A stretch of DNA of 64,000 bases from Anastatus disparis (lineage: Eukaryota > Arthropoda > Insecta > Hymenoptera > Eupelmidae). The stretch is from the NCBI GenBank assembly GCA_017163975.1, contig JAFFSR010000016.1, positions 811,501 through 875,500 of the forward strand. The letters are read 5' to 3'. Both the position numbers and the translations under genes were made by a program. Of this stretch, positions 12,358 to 23,530 are shown in pieces; positions within the stretch are counted from its first letter, which is position 1, and each line of letters opens with the position of its first letter. The notes beneath the pieces are model-generated. The model was not told the DNA's origin and searched no databases. It worked only from the letters and a program-made list of their open reading frames with translations.

Positions 12358-12563
12358 GAGTCGGTCTGTGGCTCATTCGGTAGAGCGTTGGATTCGTAAT
12401 CTCGAGGTTCTGAGTTCGAATCCCGCTCTCGGCCGATTGATACAAGCACCACTGTACGTTACATGTGCTTTGTTCACAAACACACTTACGAGCTCCGTCG
12501 CTGATTAGCATAGCAATAATAGCATAGCATAAATATAGCGACGTTAAAAAAAAAAAAAAAAAA
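12358..12563 (+). mobile_element. tRNA-derived SINE with poly(A) tail
   Basis: The head folds like a tRNA. It has an A box in TGGCTCATTCGGTAGAGC, an anticodon-loop-like TTCGTAA (anticodon CGT, threonine if it were a tRNA), and a B box GGTTCTGAGTTCGAATCC. A non-tRNA body follows with ACATGTGCTTTGTTC and CACTTACGAGCTCCGTCG, then a poly(A) tail. The insertion is flanked by a perfect 14-bp duplication, AAATGATCTCATAG, at 12344-12357 and 12564-12577. The boxes would serve as an internal RNA polymerase III promoter. A second copy with the same head and body starts at 42986. The acceptor stem is imperfect and followed directly by SINE body, so it is not a functional tRNA gene. Confidence 0.9.
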
Positions 12564-12577
12564 AAATGATCTCATAG

Positions 12578-14339
12578 ATTTATAATCATTTATTTACCAA
12601 TAATTCAATAAATATATTCATACGATGATAAAACGAGAAAAATATTTCTGAAGAATTTTTTAAAATACAATCTAGAAGGATTCTCCTGAAAACTTTACAG
12701 TGCTGTTCAATTCTAAAGCGATCTTAATTGTTCATTAATTGTGAATACGATAAAATTAAGGTTACTATTCCTTAGTAAAACTTAATGAATCAAAAAAGTT
12801 CAGAAGGTATCAACGAAAATCATGACAATTTTTTTCATAAGAGTTCACAAAGTTGTATTATGGACTGGTACCAAAAACCGCAAAAAATTAGAAAGGTTCT
12901 TTTACATCAGACTTTTTCCAAACCTTAATGTACATTTTAACCGGGGTATTTCACCTGAATACGGAGGACATTTATAACTAATATAGGTAGCTAGGAGAGT
13001 TTCCGTAACCGATGGAGATCCACGGCTCCACCAAAGTTTTTCCTATGTATTTTGGTGCCTTGAACACGAATTTCGAGGGTGGGTAGCTGGAAAATAGTCA
13101 GGAAAATCTCTAAAGTAAATTTTCTGGTTGTTAATTCTTCGCAGAAAAACATAATTTTTCGTGTTTTTCATCAAATATTAAGTCGAAAATATTCTTATCA
13201 ATTTTGCCGTACATTGCACCATTTCTCTGTAAAAACATCATAAATATAAAAAAAAACTCATTTTGCCATTTTCAATGATTTTTTTTATTTTATTGCACTA
13301 ATCATTGGTGACCAATTTAATTAAGAATTTTTACATTTTAATTAGCTAAAATTATTCTTTAATCCACCAACTGTTGATAAAAAAAGAATGGTTTAGGCTG
13401 GTTGCGGTCTTCCTTTAATTTTTCACGAATAATTGAACCGCTTATTCAGAAAGTACCGCGCAACGGTGCTCACATGAAAAAGTCAGGTCGGAAAATAGGG
13501 GAGATTGCTATAGTAACATCAAAGTCCACGGTTCCAAAAATTTTTTTTATATATTTTGTCACTAAACATTAATTTAAAGGGGGTAAAGTTGGAAAATGTC
13601 CAGGAAAATTTGTATGATATAATTTCCAAAAATTTGAAAAGTCTATTTTTCAAATAAAAAACATTTTGTCGCTTATTTCATGCAATTTTCATGCCAAAGT
13701 TATAAAAAAGAATAAGTTTTATAATTTTTTTTCAATTTTTCATATTAGAATGAGACTATTGTTACAGTGCAGCAGAGATTAGAATAGGATTTCCTAAAAT
13801 TTTATTTCATTTGCTAAATTTATGTTATAATTTATAAATACGTTTAATTAATCGTTATTTGTATTTTAATCTTATTACATTTTTTACATGTAGAATTTTG
13901 CTACAAGAACAATATGTACAGTACGCTATTCATTATTTTATAAAGTTTAAAAAACTTGTGTTTTTATAATTTATAAAATTGCAGCACACTAATTATAACA
14001 CATCCAAAATAATTTATAGCAGCATCATCAGTGTCACAACCAAATTTTAAAATTGCTAAGCATAAACTTTCAAAACGAATGTCAGGAAAAAGTAATTAAC
14101 ATTGTAAAAGAATTTTTTCATTACAGATAACTATTATGGGAAAAACTTTTTTGAAAATAAAATCATATGATCAAATTATCCATCAAAAAGTAAAACCATT
14201 CCTTAAAAATCTTTAAGGTTTTTATCAGTATTAATATTAGCAATTTTTCCTAAATTAAAATTTTTTTTATTTTAAGTAACATAGAAAAAATAACCTGTTT
14301 GTGTAACTGATTAAAAACTGCTCACTTGTTAAAAAAAAA
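12578..14339. other. hAT-like element interior with ~500-bp degenerate tandem repeat
   Basis: Two related blocks near 12990-13170 and 13480-13660 share CCACGGCTCCA/CCACGGTTCCA, TTTTGGTGCC/TTTTGTCACTAA and AGGAAAAT phrases. A third relative lies at about 63620-63740 (TTTTTTTATGTATTTTG). No coding frame is recognised. Confidence 0.5.
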
Positions 14340-14347
14340 TCTGGTGG

Positions 14348-14409
<62 letters not shown>

Positions 14410-14413
<4 letters not shown>

Positions 14414-14525
14414 GTGTGTGTGTGTGTGCGCGCATGTGAATTGACATAAAATATCCCATGTATATGTATATACATATATTCATAAGCCCATGTGTGTGCG
14501 TGCATGCGCCTTGACAGAAACAGCC

Positions 14526-14577
<52 letters not shown>

Positions 14578-14721
14578 AAAAATATATACAAACTCAAGTA
14601 CGTGTGTCATGCATGTAAATTGACATGAAACGTCCCGTGTATATAAACCTGTGTGTATGTGCGCGCGTGTGAATTAACATTAAATATCCCATGTATATGT
14701 GTACACAGATATACACACATA

Positions 14722-14762
<41 letters not shown>

Positions 14763-15318
14763 ATTCATAAGCCCATGTGTGTGCGTACATGCGAATTGAC
14801 AGAAACGTTCCCATATATATAAATACAAATTTCAAATACATGTTTAGATGTGTTTGTGTGTTCGAGTTGACAAGATATGTCAAAAATATGAAAACCGGTG
14901 CGTGCGTGTTGACATGATACGTCCCATATATGTGAACCTAAGGGCGCTTGGATAGGTGTGTTAAAGTTTTCATGAAATGTCCCATACATATAAACCTGTA
15001 TAGGCGTGGGTAATAATTGACGTGAAAAATCCTATGTATATTAACGTGTGTGCATGCATGCGAATCGATATGAAATGTACCATATGTATAAACCTGTGTG
15101 TGTGTGTGCATGCGTTCGAATTGACATGGAAAATCCCATGTATATTAACGTACGTGTGCATGCATGCGAATCGACAGGAAATGTCCCATATATATATATA
15201 TATAAACCTAAGGTTACTAGGATGGGTTTGTGCGTGTTGTCATAAAATGTCCCACATATATAAAAAAGCCTGTCATTATGAGTATGTACGAGTTGACATG
15301 AAATGTTCCATATATAAT

Positions 15319-15362
<44 letters not shown>

Positions 15363-15788
15363 CGTGCGCATTGGCATGAAATGTCCCATATATCTAAACC
15401 TGTAAGTGCGTGCGTTCCAATTGACGTGAAAAATCCCATGTTTATTAAAGTCTGTGTGCATGCATGCGAATAGACATGAAATGTCCCACATATATAAACC
15501 TGTGTGTGTGCTTTCGAATTGACGTGAAAAATCCTATGTTTATTAACGTGCGTGTGCATGCATGCGAATCGACATGAAATGTCCCATATATGTAAATCTA
15601 AGGGTACACGAATGGGTGTGTGCGTGTTGTCATGAAATGTACCACATATAAAGAAAACCTGTACTTATGAGTACGTGCTAACCGACATGAAATATCCCAT
15701 GTATGTATGTATGTATGTATATATATATACATATATATAAACCAAAATATATACGGGTCAACGGGTGCAAGTTGACATGAAACGGACC

Positions 15789-15844
<56 letters not shown>

Positions 15845-15930
15845 ACTTGTCCGTATGTGTGCGTGTGGTCGACATGAAATGTTGCATATATATGAGCCTA
15901 GGTGCGTATGTATGTGCGCGTCCACATATG
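14410..15930 (-). repeat. Right-arm array of GACATTTCATGTC units (inverted)
   Basis: This is the left-arm array in opposite orientation. Units contain TTGACATGAAATGTCCCATATATA with GTGTGTGTGCG-type runs. The outermost part (15850-15950) matches 6545-6660 over about 100 bases when reversed. Frames in it are simple-sequence artefacts. Confidence 0.9.
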
Positions 15931-16029
15931 TTTTTCTATATACATATATATGATACAAATTCCTTAGTACGTTTAATTAAAAAGGAATTGTGGAATTTTT
16001 AATTAAAGCCCTCGAATTCACAAATCATA

Positions 16030-16490
16030 ATCATAACTGACGCTCTTTCAATTCACGATTACATTTTGATTTCTTAATTGAAATTTATTTAATTAAGGAT
16101 TCCTTTTGATTTTGGAATTAAAGCCTTTTCAATTCACGATTAAATTTTGATTTCTTAATTGAAATTTATTTAATTAAGAATTCCTTTTGATTTTGGAATT
16201 AAAGCCCTTTCAATTCACGATTACATTTTGATTTCTTAATTGAAATTTATTTAATTAAGGATTCCTTTTGATTTTGGAATTAAAGCCCTTTCAATTTACG
16301 ATTGAATTTTGATTTCTTAATTGAAATTTATTTAATTAAGAATTCCTTTTGATTTTGTAATTAAAGCCCTTTCAATTCACGATTACATTTTGATTTATTA
16401 ATTGAAATTTATTTAATTGAGAATTCCTTTTGATTTTTTAATTAAAGCTTTTTCAATTCACGATTAGATTTTGATTTGTTAATTAAAATA
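16030..16490 (-). repeat. Right-arm array of ~81-bp units (inverted)
   Basis: Five to six units with GGAATTAAAGCCCTTTCAATTC and GATTTCTTAATTGAAATT repeat the left-arm outer array in opposite orientation, followed by the terminal segment that ends at 16599. Confidence 0.9.
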
Positions 16491-16599
16491 TTTTTAATTA
16501 TTAATTTAAAAGGAATTGTTAATTAAATAAAACTCTAATTACAAATTCAAAAATGATTCGTGATTCAAATAATTTTTAATTACTTTTTTCGCAACCCTG

Positions 16600-16607
16600 A
16601 TACAGTG
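16600..16607. repeat. Target-site duplication, right (ATACAGTG)
   Basis: Exact copy of 5959-5966, directly after the right terminus GCAACCCTG of the hAT-like element. Confidence 0.9.
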
Positions 16608-16856
16608 TTAAAATAGTAATCTTAAAACACAAAAATATACAAACGCAAGAATTTAACCACACAACTTTACGTAATTCTTCACATCAATAGAAGCTCCAGT
16701 CTTCAGACACAACTTTACATTTGAGCACAAATTGGTCAACACGTTCACTGGTAAGTGCTTAATTTGAATCACCAATTATTCAAATTTATCATAGAAAGGG
16801 AGCATAAAAACAAACAATTAATTCAATTTCATTTTAATATTTGCCTCTATTTCATT

Positions 16857-17855
16857 ATGGAAATCGACCGAGTAAAAACTTTAAAAATTAAACGCGATAC
16901 AATTAAAGGTTACTTAAATTCATTCAAAACTTTTTTAACTAATTATAATAAAGATATTGATTTTGTTCAATTACAAATGCGTTTACAAAGAACCGAGGAA
17001 TTATTTGAAGGTTTCGATATAATGCATGACGAGTTAGACAGTTTAGATGATTCGGAGTCCAGTAAAGAAGAAAGATATATCATTTTAGATGATTATTATG
17101 TAGTGATAAGTACTGCTCGACAATACATATCAGAGGTGACTTCGCATAATTTAAATCAAATGCGTAATAATGCAGCTATTATCCAAGATGAACTGTTGAC
17201 CATTTTATTACGTTTTCGAATGCCTTATTATGTTATCATCGCTGACATAGAAAAAATGTACAGACAATTTTACATTTGCGAAGAAGACAGAAAATTTCAA
17301 AAAATTCTTTGGTTTCATAACAATGAAATAAAAGAATACACTTTAAATACGGTGACATTCGGCATCGCGTCAGCACCATTTTTAGCAATAAGATGCTCAC
17401 ATCAGCTCGCTGACGATAAAAGGATTAATTTTCCGTTAGCATCAAATGTATTAAAAACAGACATGTATGTTGATAGCATGTTGACGGGTTTTGACTCAAA
17501 AAATGAGGCACGAGAAATGTGTGATCAAATGGTAAACATATTGAAAACAGCCGGAATGAAAATGCGTCAATGGGCATCAAACGACCCGTGCTTGCTCGAT
17601 GGAATCGCGCTACAAGATTTAGATACGAAATTTAATTTTAATACAGACAGCTCTTTAAAAACTTTAGGCATGAACTGGAAGGCAAAAACTGACGTATTTA
17701 TCTATGATATACAGAACTCGGTTATTAATGAGAGATTAACGAAAAGAAAGGTCTTTTCAGAAATCGCAAAAATATTTGACCCGTTAGGTCTTCTCGGTCT
17801 GGTTATATTATATGCAAAGAAAATCATGCAAGAGATTTGGCAAGCTAAGATTTAG
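16857..17855 (+). pseudogene. BEL/Pao Gag-RT deletion fusion
   Basis: The ATG at 16857 opens MEIDRVKTLKIKRDTIKGY, a BEL-type Gag N-terminus that continues for about 90 residues (to about RQYISE). The sequence then passes directly into the palm of a reverse transcriptase: LLRFRMPYYVIIADIEKMYRQ, FGIASAPFLAIRC and MYVDSMLTG. Most of Gag, all of the protease and the RT fingers are therefore deleted in frame. The catalytic YVDD box reads YVDS, so the second aspartate is lost. The frame ends at a TAG at 17853, inside the connection to RNase H. RT would copy the element's RNA into DNA in the cytoplasmic particle; this copy cannot. Confidence 0.85.
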
Positions 17856-18345
17856 TGGGATGAATCTCTTCCTCAAGACATTCATTACGCGTGGAATAAG
17901 TTTTACACACAATTAAGTTCAATCAGTTCTATCAACTTTAAAAGACCGGTTATTTCTCCCAACGCACAAAAGATTGAACTTCACAGCTTCTGCGATGCGA
18001 GCGAGATCGGATACGGCGCATGCATTTATATAAGATCTGCAATATCGAACAACAATTACTACACAGCATTATTATGCTCAAAATCACGAGTCGCACCCTT
18101 AAAAACAAGAACAATACCGCGATTAGAATTATGCGCTATGCAATTGCTAGCCACTTTGCTAAAAATTTTCGTCGCTAATCGTACGGCGGATGTACAGTCG
18201 AAAACAGACATAAAAAATTGGCATCATGTACGATCGCATGATAATCCAGCAGACGCCTTATCTCAGGGACAAATACCACACAACTTTATGAAAAATACGT
18301 CATGGTTACACGGACCTGCTTTGCTACAAAAGCATGAATCATTGT
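17856..18345 (+). pseudogene. BEL/Pao RNase H region
   Basis: Reading continues in frame after the stop with WDESLPQDIHYAWNKFY. It then passes through the RNase H-like segment with LHSFCDASEIGYGACIYIR, followed by VAPLKTRTIPRLELCAMQLLATL and WHHVRSHDNPADALSQG. These are the usual BEL/Pao motifs in their usual order. RNase H removes the RNA strand during reverse transcription. Between LLATLL and DIKNWHHVRSHDNPAD the segment is shorter than usual, which suggests an internal deletion. A stop near 18345 ends this piece. Confidence 0.8.
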
Positions 18346-18377
18346 GACCTAAATCTTCGATTCCGGGAATAGATCAA

Positions 18378-19905
18378 TTGCCAGAAAAACCAAAAATTCA
18401 CTGCTTAGTTATCAACCCTTACTTAAATCATTTTACTAAATCGTTTAAAAATTGCTCATCTTTTTCAAAATTAATTCTCGTTATCTCAATATGTCTTAGA
18501 TTCGTTAAAAGGTATAGAAAATCAGAAAATTTCACCTTTGACGAGCTACAACGAGCGGAAAAGAAAATAATTCAATTTGTACAAAATTCAACTTTTTATC
18601 AAGAAGTTGAACTGCTAAAGAAAAAACGATCTTTGGCAGAGGAAAATCAATTAGCATGTTTAGATCCCTTTATTGACGAAAACGGTATTATGCGGATCGG
18701 TGGTAGAATTCAAAAAGCAATCATTTTTTTTTCGTCACGCCATCCCATTATTTTACCTCGCAACCACCACATCACTAACTTGATAATTAAACATTATCAT
18801 TTAAAAAATTTACATGCGGGCACTCAAAACACTTTATATTCTATAAGAGAGAAATATTGGCCTATCCATGGGCAAAATCAAATAAAAAAATAATAGGAAA
18901 TTGCGTTACTTGTTTTCGCGCTAAACCTCGCTTATGTAATTACAAAATGGGAAATCTCCCAAGTGTAAGAGTGCGACAAGCTCGACCTTTTAATAATGTA
19001 GGAATCGAATACTGTGGCCCGTTCTATATTAAAGAAAATCGGTATCAGAATAAAATATTTATCAAATGTTACGTGGCCATATTCGTCTGCATGGTAGTAA
19101 AAGCAATACATATCGAAGTTGTAGAAGATCTGTCTACCGAAGCGTTTTTAAGTGCTGTAAAACGATTTGTAGCTAGACGAGGACTCCCAGAATCTATCTA
19201 TTCTGATAACGGGACGAATTTTACTGGCGCAAATAATGAATTAAAAGAATTATATTCTTTATTAAAATCAAAAGATTGAATCGAAAGCCTTGAGAACTTT
19301 GCAAATGCCAACAAAATACAATGGCACTTTATTCCTCCTAAGGCACCAAATTTTGGTGGTTTATAGGAAATAATGGTGAAACAATTCAAACATCATTTTA
19401 AAAGAGTCGCGTACGACAAAAAATTTACGCTAGCAGAGTTCTCAACGTTTTCTATTGAAGTAGAGGCAATATTAAACTTACGACCCTTAACATAAATGTC
19501 ATCAGACATAAACGATCTTGATGCTCTCACTCCCGGGCATTTTTTTATTGGTGATTCATTGAAAAGCATACCTGAAAACGATTGTACAAACATTCCTATT
19601 AATTTACTCAATGCTTGGAAAAACATAACAAAAATCAAACAAGAGTTCTGACAACGCTGGCACAAAGAATATTTAACTTCACTAAACATTCGTTACAAAA
19701 AACATACCAATAACACAGAAATAAAACCAGGACCATTGGTACTAATAAAAGAAGATAATATGCCCAGTATGCAATGGAAAATGGGTAGAATTGAAGAAGT
19801 TTTTCCAGGTAGTGACAATATTATTCGTACTGCTTCCATCAAAACTCAAGAGGGACTCGAAAAGAGACCAATAACGAAAATAGCAGTTCTTCCTATGAAC
19901 AATTA
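18378..19905 (+). pseudogene. BEL/Pao integrase
   Basis: The region starts with a linker and a zinc-binding H-H-C-C segment (HYHLKNLHAGTQNTLYSIRE, then NCVTCFRAKP). A frameshift near 18870 divides them. The catalytic core follows with VGIEYCGPFY (first Asp region), YSDNGTNFTGANNEL (second Asp) and PPKAPNFGGL, stop, E (third residue; the conserved Trp codon is TAG at 19364-19366). The C-terminal part includes another Trp-to-stop change in QEF, stop, QRWHKEYL and an SH3-like segment PGPLVLIKEDNMPSMQWKMGRI. Integrase would insert the cDNA copy. The gene closes at 19905. Confidence 0.85.
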
Positions 19906-19965
19906 AAATAACAGAGTTAAATAAATGAATGATTGATCGTTACCCTCTCAACGGGGGGAGAATTA

Positions 19966-20539
19966 TGTATAAACATATGTTGTCATTCATGAATAAGAAT
20001 ATAAAATAAGTTATAATGTATCTTAGTATTAATTTGATTGTTAATATTATTAAATGTATTCAACGTTTAGAGTTCAAATCTGTTTCTTGATATTTTCTTA
20101 TATTTAACAATATATGTGAAAGATGTTAAAGCGATTTAAAAAGGAATTTAATATGTAGCAAATACAAATAAATGAACCATTGTACGAACCTCTGCAAAGA
20201 GGTACTCTTTTCCTGTACTAGTAATAAAAATAAATGTATCCATGACGAACGGAGCGACCGACGAAAAACAATGCCATATGTCGGCTACTCGGGTTTTTCC
20301 GTTAATCCTTAATCTCATTGTAAAATTTTCTCTGTATAATAAAAAATCTTTTCCTTGTCTTAACTAAAAATCCCATAGAAACTATTTGAGAAATATTTTG
20401 CAAAACGTCAGAATCTTTTCTACCTTCAAAGTGTACTCATCTCGCTCTGTTTGTCACTCCTTAACTGAATCTTATTAAAGTATTTTATATTCATACATCA
20501 ATCTTTTTATTCAACATTTTACTTTTTAAAAACTTAACA
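19966..20539 (+). repeat. Candidate 3' LTR of the BEL/Pao element
   Basis: It starts TGTATAAAC directly after a polypurine tract and could end at TTAACA near 20539. AATAAAA-like polyadenylation signals lie at about 20335. No 5' partner was found, so the boundaries are inferred from position and TG...CA ends only. Confidence 0.35.
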
Positions 20540-21111
20540 TTAACTTTAGTAAATTAATTTGGACTAAAGCGCACAATTTACATTTGTGCTTTTCTGCAAT
20601 TTAATATTTTTAAATTATTTCACAAAATTAGAAAATTACGTATATTTAACACGAAATAGGTAATTTTTATCATAAATTACGTAAGAAAATTACCCAATTT
20701 CTAGAAAATTACGTAATTTCGTTATGCCGTAAAATAAAGTAATTGTTTTGAAATTACGTCACAAAGCTACAAAACTCATACGAAATTACGTAACTCATAT
20801 GTAATGACGTCATAAAATGATGGAATAGAATTAGAAAACAAAGGACTTTTTTACGAAACTCGTTACGACCCTCGCCTTTTGCTAGAGCAATTTAAACTTC
20901 TCATTTCGTAAATAAAGCATTTTCATACTCGTAACGAGATGTACTATTTGGTTATGGAATTTAATCATAATCATGTGGAAATGGTACTTAAATTTTTGCA
21001 TATTATTATTTGCTAAACTTCAGATTTCGGGATTTTAAAATTTCACTATCGTAAAATTTTCAGTGAATATGTTTAATGGAGATTTGAATGATAACCTACA
21101 ATCTCACATTA
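20540..21111. repeat. Array of TTACGTAA-type palindromic words
   Basis: From about 20630 to 20830, TTACGTAA, AATTACGT and TTACGTCA words recur about ten times at irregular spacing. They resemble the larger TACGTA-rich element at 27432-29286. No gene is visible here. Confidence 0.55.
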
Positions 21112-21132
21112 AATTTCATCAGCCTTGTTCTC

Positions 21133-21245
21133 GAGATTATGGTGTAGTTCCCTTTTCACCCGTTTGAATGCACAGTAAGAGTAAGTCAAAATTTCTCCCT
21201 GCCGCTTGTTTGTCGTTGTTGTTTACGGCTGGGAACTCCCATTCT
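21133..21245 (+). repeat. DIRS left inverted terminal repeat
   Basis: GAGATTATGGTGTAGTTCCC, AGTAAGTCAAAATTT, GTTTGTCGTT and GGCTGGGAACTCCC appear in inverse order and orientation in the right end at 25053-25160. Divergence is moderate. Confidence 0.8.
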
Positions 21246-21344
21246 TTTTCGCTGTGCGCGAGAAGACACACGTGGCTTAGAATAAGAATATTTATCAATT
21301 TTCGAATAAATATGAGTGTAAGTTGAAAAAGAACAGCTAAGCAG

Positions 21345-22180
21345 GCTCTCTTGGATGAGATAGATGTGTGGTCAGAACAAGCTAAGAAAATAAGAAGAAG
21401 GTCGATAAAGCAGCAGAAAAATTGCAGGAAATGAAATCGGAAACTTCAAGTTCAGATGCGGAATCCAAGGCTAATGATAAAAAAGGTATGTTTAACGCAA
21501 AAAGAAAGACAATGACACGTGAAAAAGGCAATAGGTATTGCAATGAAAATCAAAAGGCCAATTGCTCATGTACAAACGACATGTCTACGGGGCCAAAAGA
21601 ATACTTACGTAAGATATAAGCGTGCGCTCACTGCAAAACGCTTTATATTACATTTTATATTAAATTTTATAAAATTAACAAGCAGGCGCTCACCACCATT
21701 TCACTTGTTTTCACGTATATGAATTTAATAAGGGGGCACTCGCTGCTAGCTCCGTACATGTTTTTTGCTCATCCTCTCGATTGGAGCTTGCCTTATAAAA
21801 CTAACAAAAATAATATTTAAACGCAAGTTCTTACGAAAGCGTCTTAATTTATATTACAGATGATGAGAATGCATGTTCTAAAAAAGAGGAAAATGAGCTT
21901 TCAGTCGATGAGAATTCAATTGAAAATGCCCAGGAGGAAGAGAAACCTTTAAATGAGAATATTTTGAAAGCATTAGGTGATGAGCCCGTCGAAGAAGAAG
22001 CAGCTGACGTGAAACCATATTCATCAATATCAAAAAGATCGAAGCATTGGTTCAGCAATGGCATAAAAGAAAATAAAAAAGAAAAACTATTAAAAAAATA
22101 TATTATACCAGAAGGATTAACTGAACCTAAGTTGAAATCAGAAATTTCTGCCATGTTGTCCGAATCATTTGTAAAAAAAA
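21345..22180 (+). pseudogene. DIRS Gag, two exons with a probable spliceosomal intron
   Basis: The first exon reads LLDEIDVWSEQAKKIRRR and, after a one-base slip, AAEKLQEMKSETSSSDAESKANDKK. A GTATGT donor follows at 21486. A TTATATTACAG acceptor ends at 21859. Joining the two keeps the frame (codon phase 1 gives an Asp) and continues DDENACSKKEENELSVDEN. The second exon ends with the family's Gag signature, WFSNGIKENKKEKLLKKYI, then PEGLTEPKLKSEISAMLSES. Gag would package the element RNA. Acidic low-complexity stretches around 21870-22020 are typical. The intron is inferred from splice consensus and frame continuity; introns are known in DIRS1-like elements. Confidence 0.7.
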
Positions 22181-23093
22181 TAAATATAATATATATTATA
22201 AACAAAACTAAAAGTAATCTAATACCTTCAATTAGATGCCAGTATTTAGGATTTATTATTGACTCTAATCAGCATACTATAGAAATTTTCATAGAAAAAC
22301 GAATTAAAATTTAAAATATGGTTGAAAAGTTTTTAAAAGTAAAGCATAGTACAATTAAAGAATTTGCAAGTTTGATAGGATCACTGATTTCAATATGCCC
22401 AGCGTTTGAATACGGAATATTATACACTAAAAATATGGAAAGGGAAAAGCTACTAGCACTAGGGAACGATAGCAACAGGCAACGGTTTTGATTATGAGAA
22501 AAAAATACAAATTCCAAATAGTATACAATTAGATTTGATATGGTGGAGAAACTCTATAGAATCAACCGCAAACTCAATAAAAACATGTGAATTTTAAAAA
22601 GAAATCTTCATCGACGCTTCAAACGCAGGCTGAGGCGCGACAGATAACTTTAATAGCAGTCACGGGATATGAACTGATAAGCAAAGAAGACACTCAATTA
22701 ACTATAGAGAATTACTAGTTAGGGTTAGAGAAATTAGCCGAAAAAGAAAAAGATTGCCAGATTCTACTTGGAGTTGATTTTACTTCTGCCATAACGTATA
22801 TAAATAAAATGGGTAGCATAAAATACGTAAAATATTTAAAATTAGCAGCAAAAATATAGCAATGGGCAGAAGTGCGTCACATTTTTCTTTACGCTTCATA
22901 CATAACATCAGCAGAAAATAAAAAGGCAGACTGGTTATCTCGACTTAACAACGAAGATACGGAATGGGAACTAGCGGATAATTTCTTCAGCGAAATAGTC
23001 GAAACATTTAAACAACCAGACGTAGATTTATTTGCTAATAAACATAATGTAAAATACGAACAGTTTTTTTCGTGGATGCCAGATAAAAAGCAA
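22181..23093 (+). pseudogene. DIRS reverse transcriptase end and RNase H, first part
   Basis: Directly after the Gag tail the frame reads NLIPSIRCQYLGFIIDS, a segment that normally follows the catalytic YxDD box, so the RT catalytic core has been deleted. Then come KFLKVKHSTIKEFASLIGSL, CPAFEYGILYTKNMEREK, and an RNase H start, FIDASNAG, stop, GATDNF, where a Trp codon has become TGA at 22631. The better-preserved frame 22872-23093 holds HIFLYASYITSAENKKADWL and PDVDLFANKHNVKYEQFFSW, typical of DIRS RNase H and its C-terminal extension. The frame is cut at 23093 by a MITE and resumes at 23531. Confidence 0.8.
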
Positions 23094-23530
23094 TTAAGAG
23101 GCGGTCGGAACCAAATCGGTGACTTGCGGTATATATCAAGTCAGCATTTTTCGCTTTACGATAATATTTTCTATATTTTTATGTCTTAAACTATTTTAAA
23201 TTATTCTTTATATACATGACTAGAGGAAATGACTATATTTTTACCATATGAATAAGTAAATAAATTATTATAAGCATTTATTACAAATATCAAACTGACT
23301 TGACATATACCGCATGCGAAAAACTGTCGTGTCGATTGTTAGGTGGCATTTTTCGCTTTATAACAATATTTTGTATATTTTTGTGGCTTTAACTATTTTA
23401 AATTATTCTTTATATACATGACTAGAGGAAATGACTATATTTTTACCATATTAATAAATGAATAAATTATTATAAGCATTTATTACAAGCACCGAACTAA
23501 GTCACCGATTTGGTTCCGACCGCCTCTTAA
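23094..23530. mobile_element. TTAA-flanked MITE inserted in the DIRS element
   Basis: The element proper is 23098-23526 (429 bp) between TTAA copies at 23094-23097 and 23527-23530. Its ends read inward as GAGGCGGTCGGAACCAAATC and are identical for about 28 bases. Removing the element and one TTAA restores the interrupted DIRS frame (KKQ-L-KADAF). Inside, a ~203-bp unit starting GCATTTTTCGCTTTA occurs twice, at 23143 and 23346. The ends resemble those of the other TTAA MITEs here (TTAAGAGGAGGTC). Confidence 0.92.

Larger units (their letters stand above)
5967..16599. mobile_element. Giant hAT-like element with >2-kb inverted repeat arms
   Basis: Both ends read inward as CAGGGTTGC followed by A-rich sequence. 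The next ~140 bases of the two ends match closely in inverted orientation, including AGAGTTTTATTTAATTAACA. The element is 10,633 bp long and is flanked by a perfect 8-bp direct repeat. The CAGGG start plus an 8-bp target duplication point to the hAT superfamily. Each arm (5967-8040 and 14340-16599) has an outer array of ~81-bp AT-rich units and an inner array of ~60-70-bp units with ATATGGGACATTTCATGTC. No hAT transposase can be recognised in the 6.3-kb centre, so the copy is probably non-autonomous. Later insertions inside include MITEs at 11120-11493 and 11829-12212 and a SINE at 12358-12563. Confidence 0.85.
16608..20539 (+). mobile_element. BEL/Pao LTR retrotransposon, decayed
   Basis: The order of domains is Gag N-terminus, RT, RNase H, a zinc-binding HHCC region and integrase. 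The wording of the RT and integrase motifs is that of BEL/Pao elements. The 5' LTR is not recognisable; the hAT-like element ends only ~250 bp upstream of the Gag start. After the integrase stop near 19905 a polypurine tract, ACGGGGGGAG, precedes a possible 3' LTR starting TGTATAAAC. An in-frame deletion, several stops and a frameshift show that the element is dead. Confidence 0.85.

Noticed and set aside
12360..12433. tRNA-Thr(CGT) gene
   Set aside because: The cloverleaf is imperfect, and the sequence continues into a SINE body with poly(A) and target duplications; it is a SINE head.
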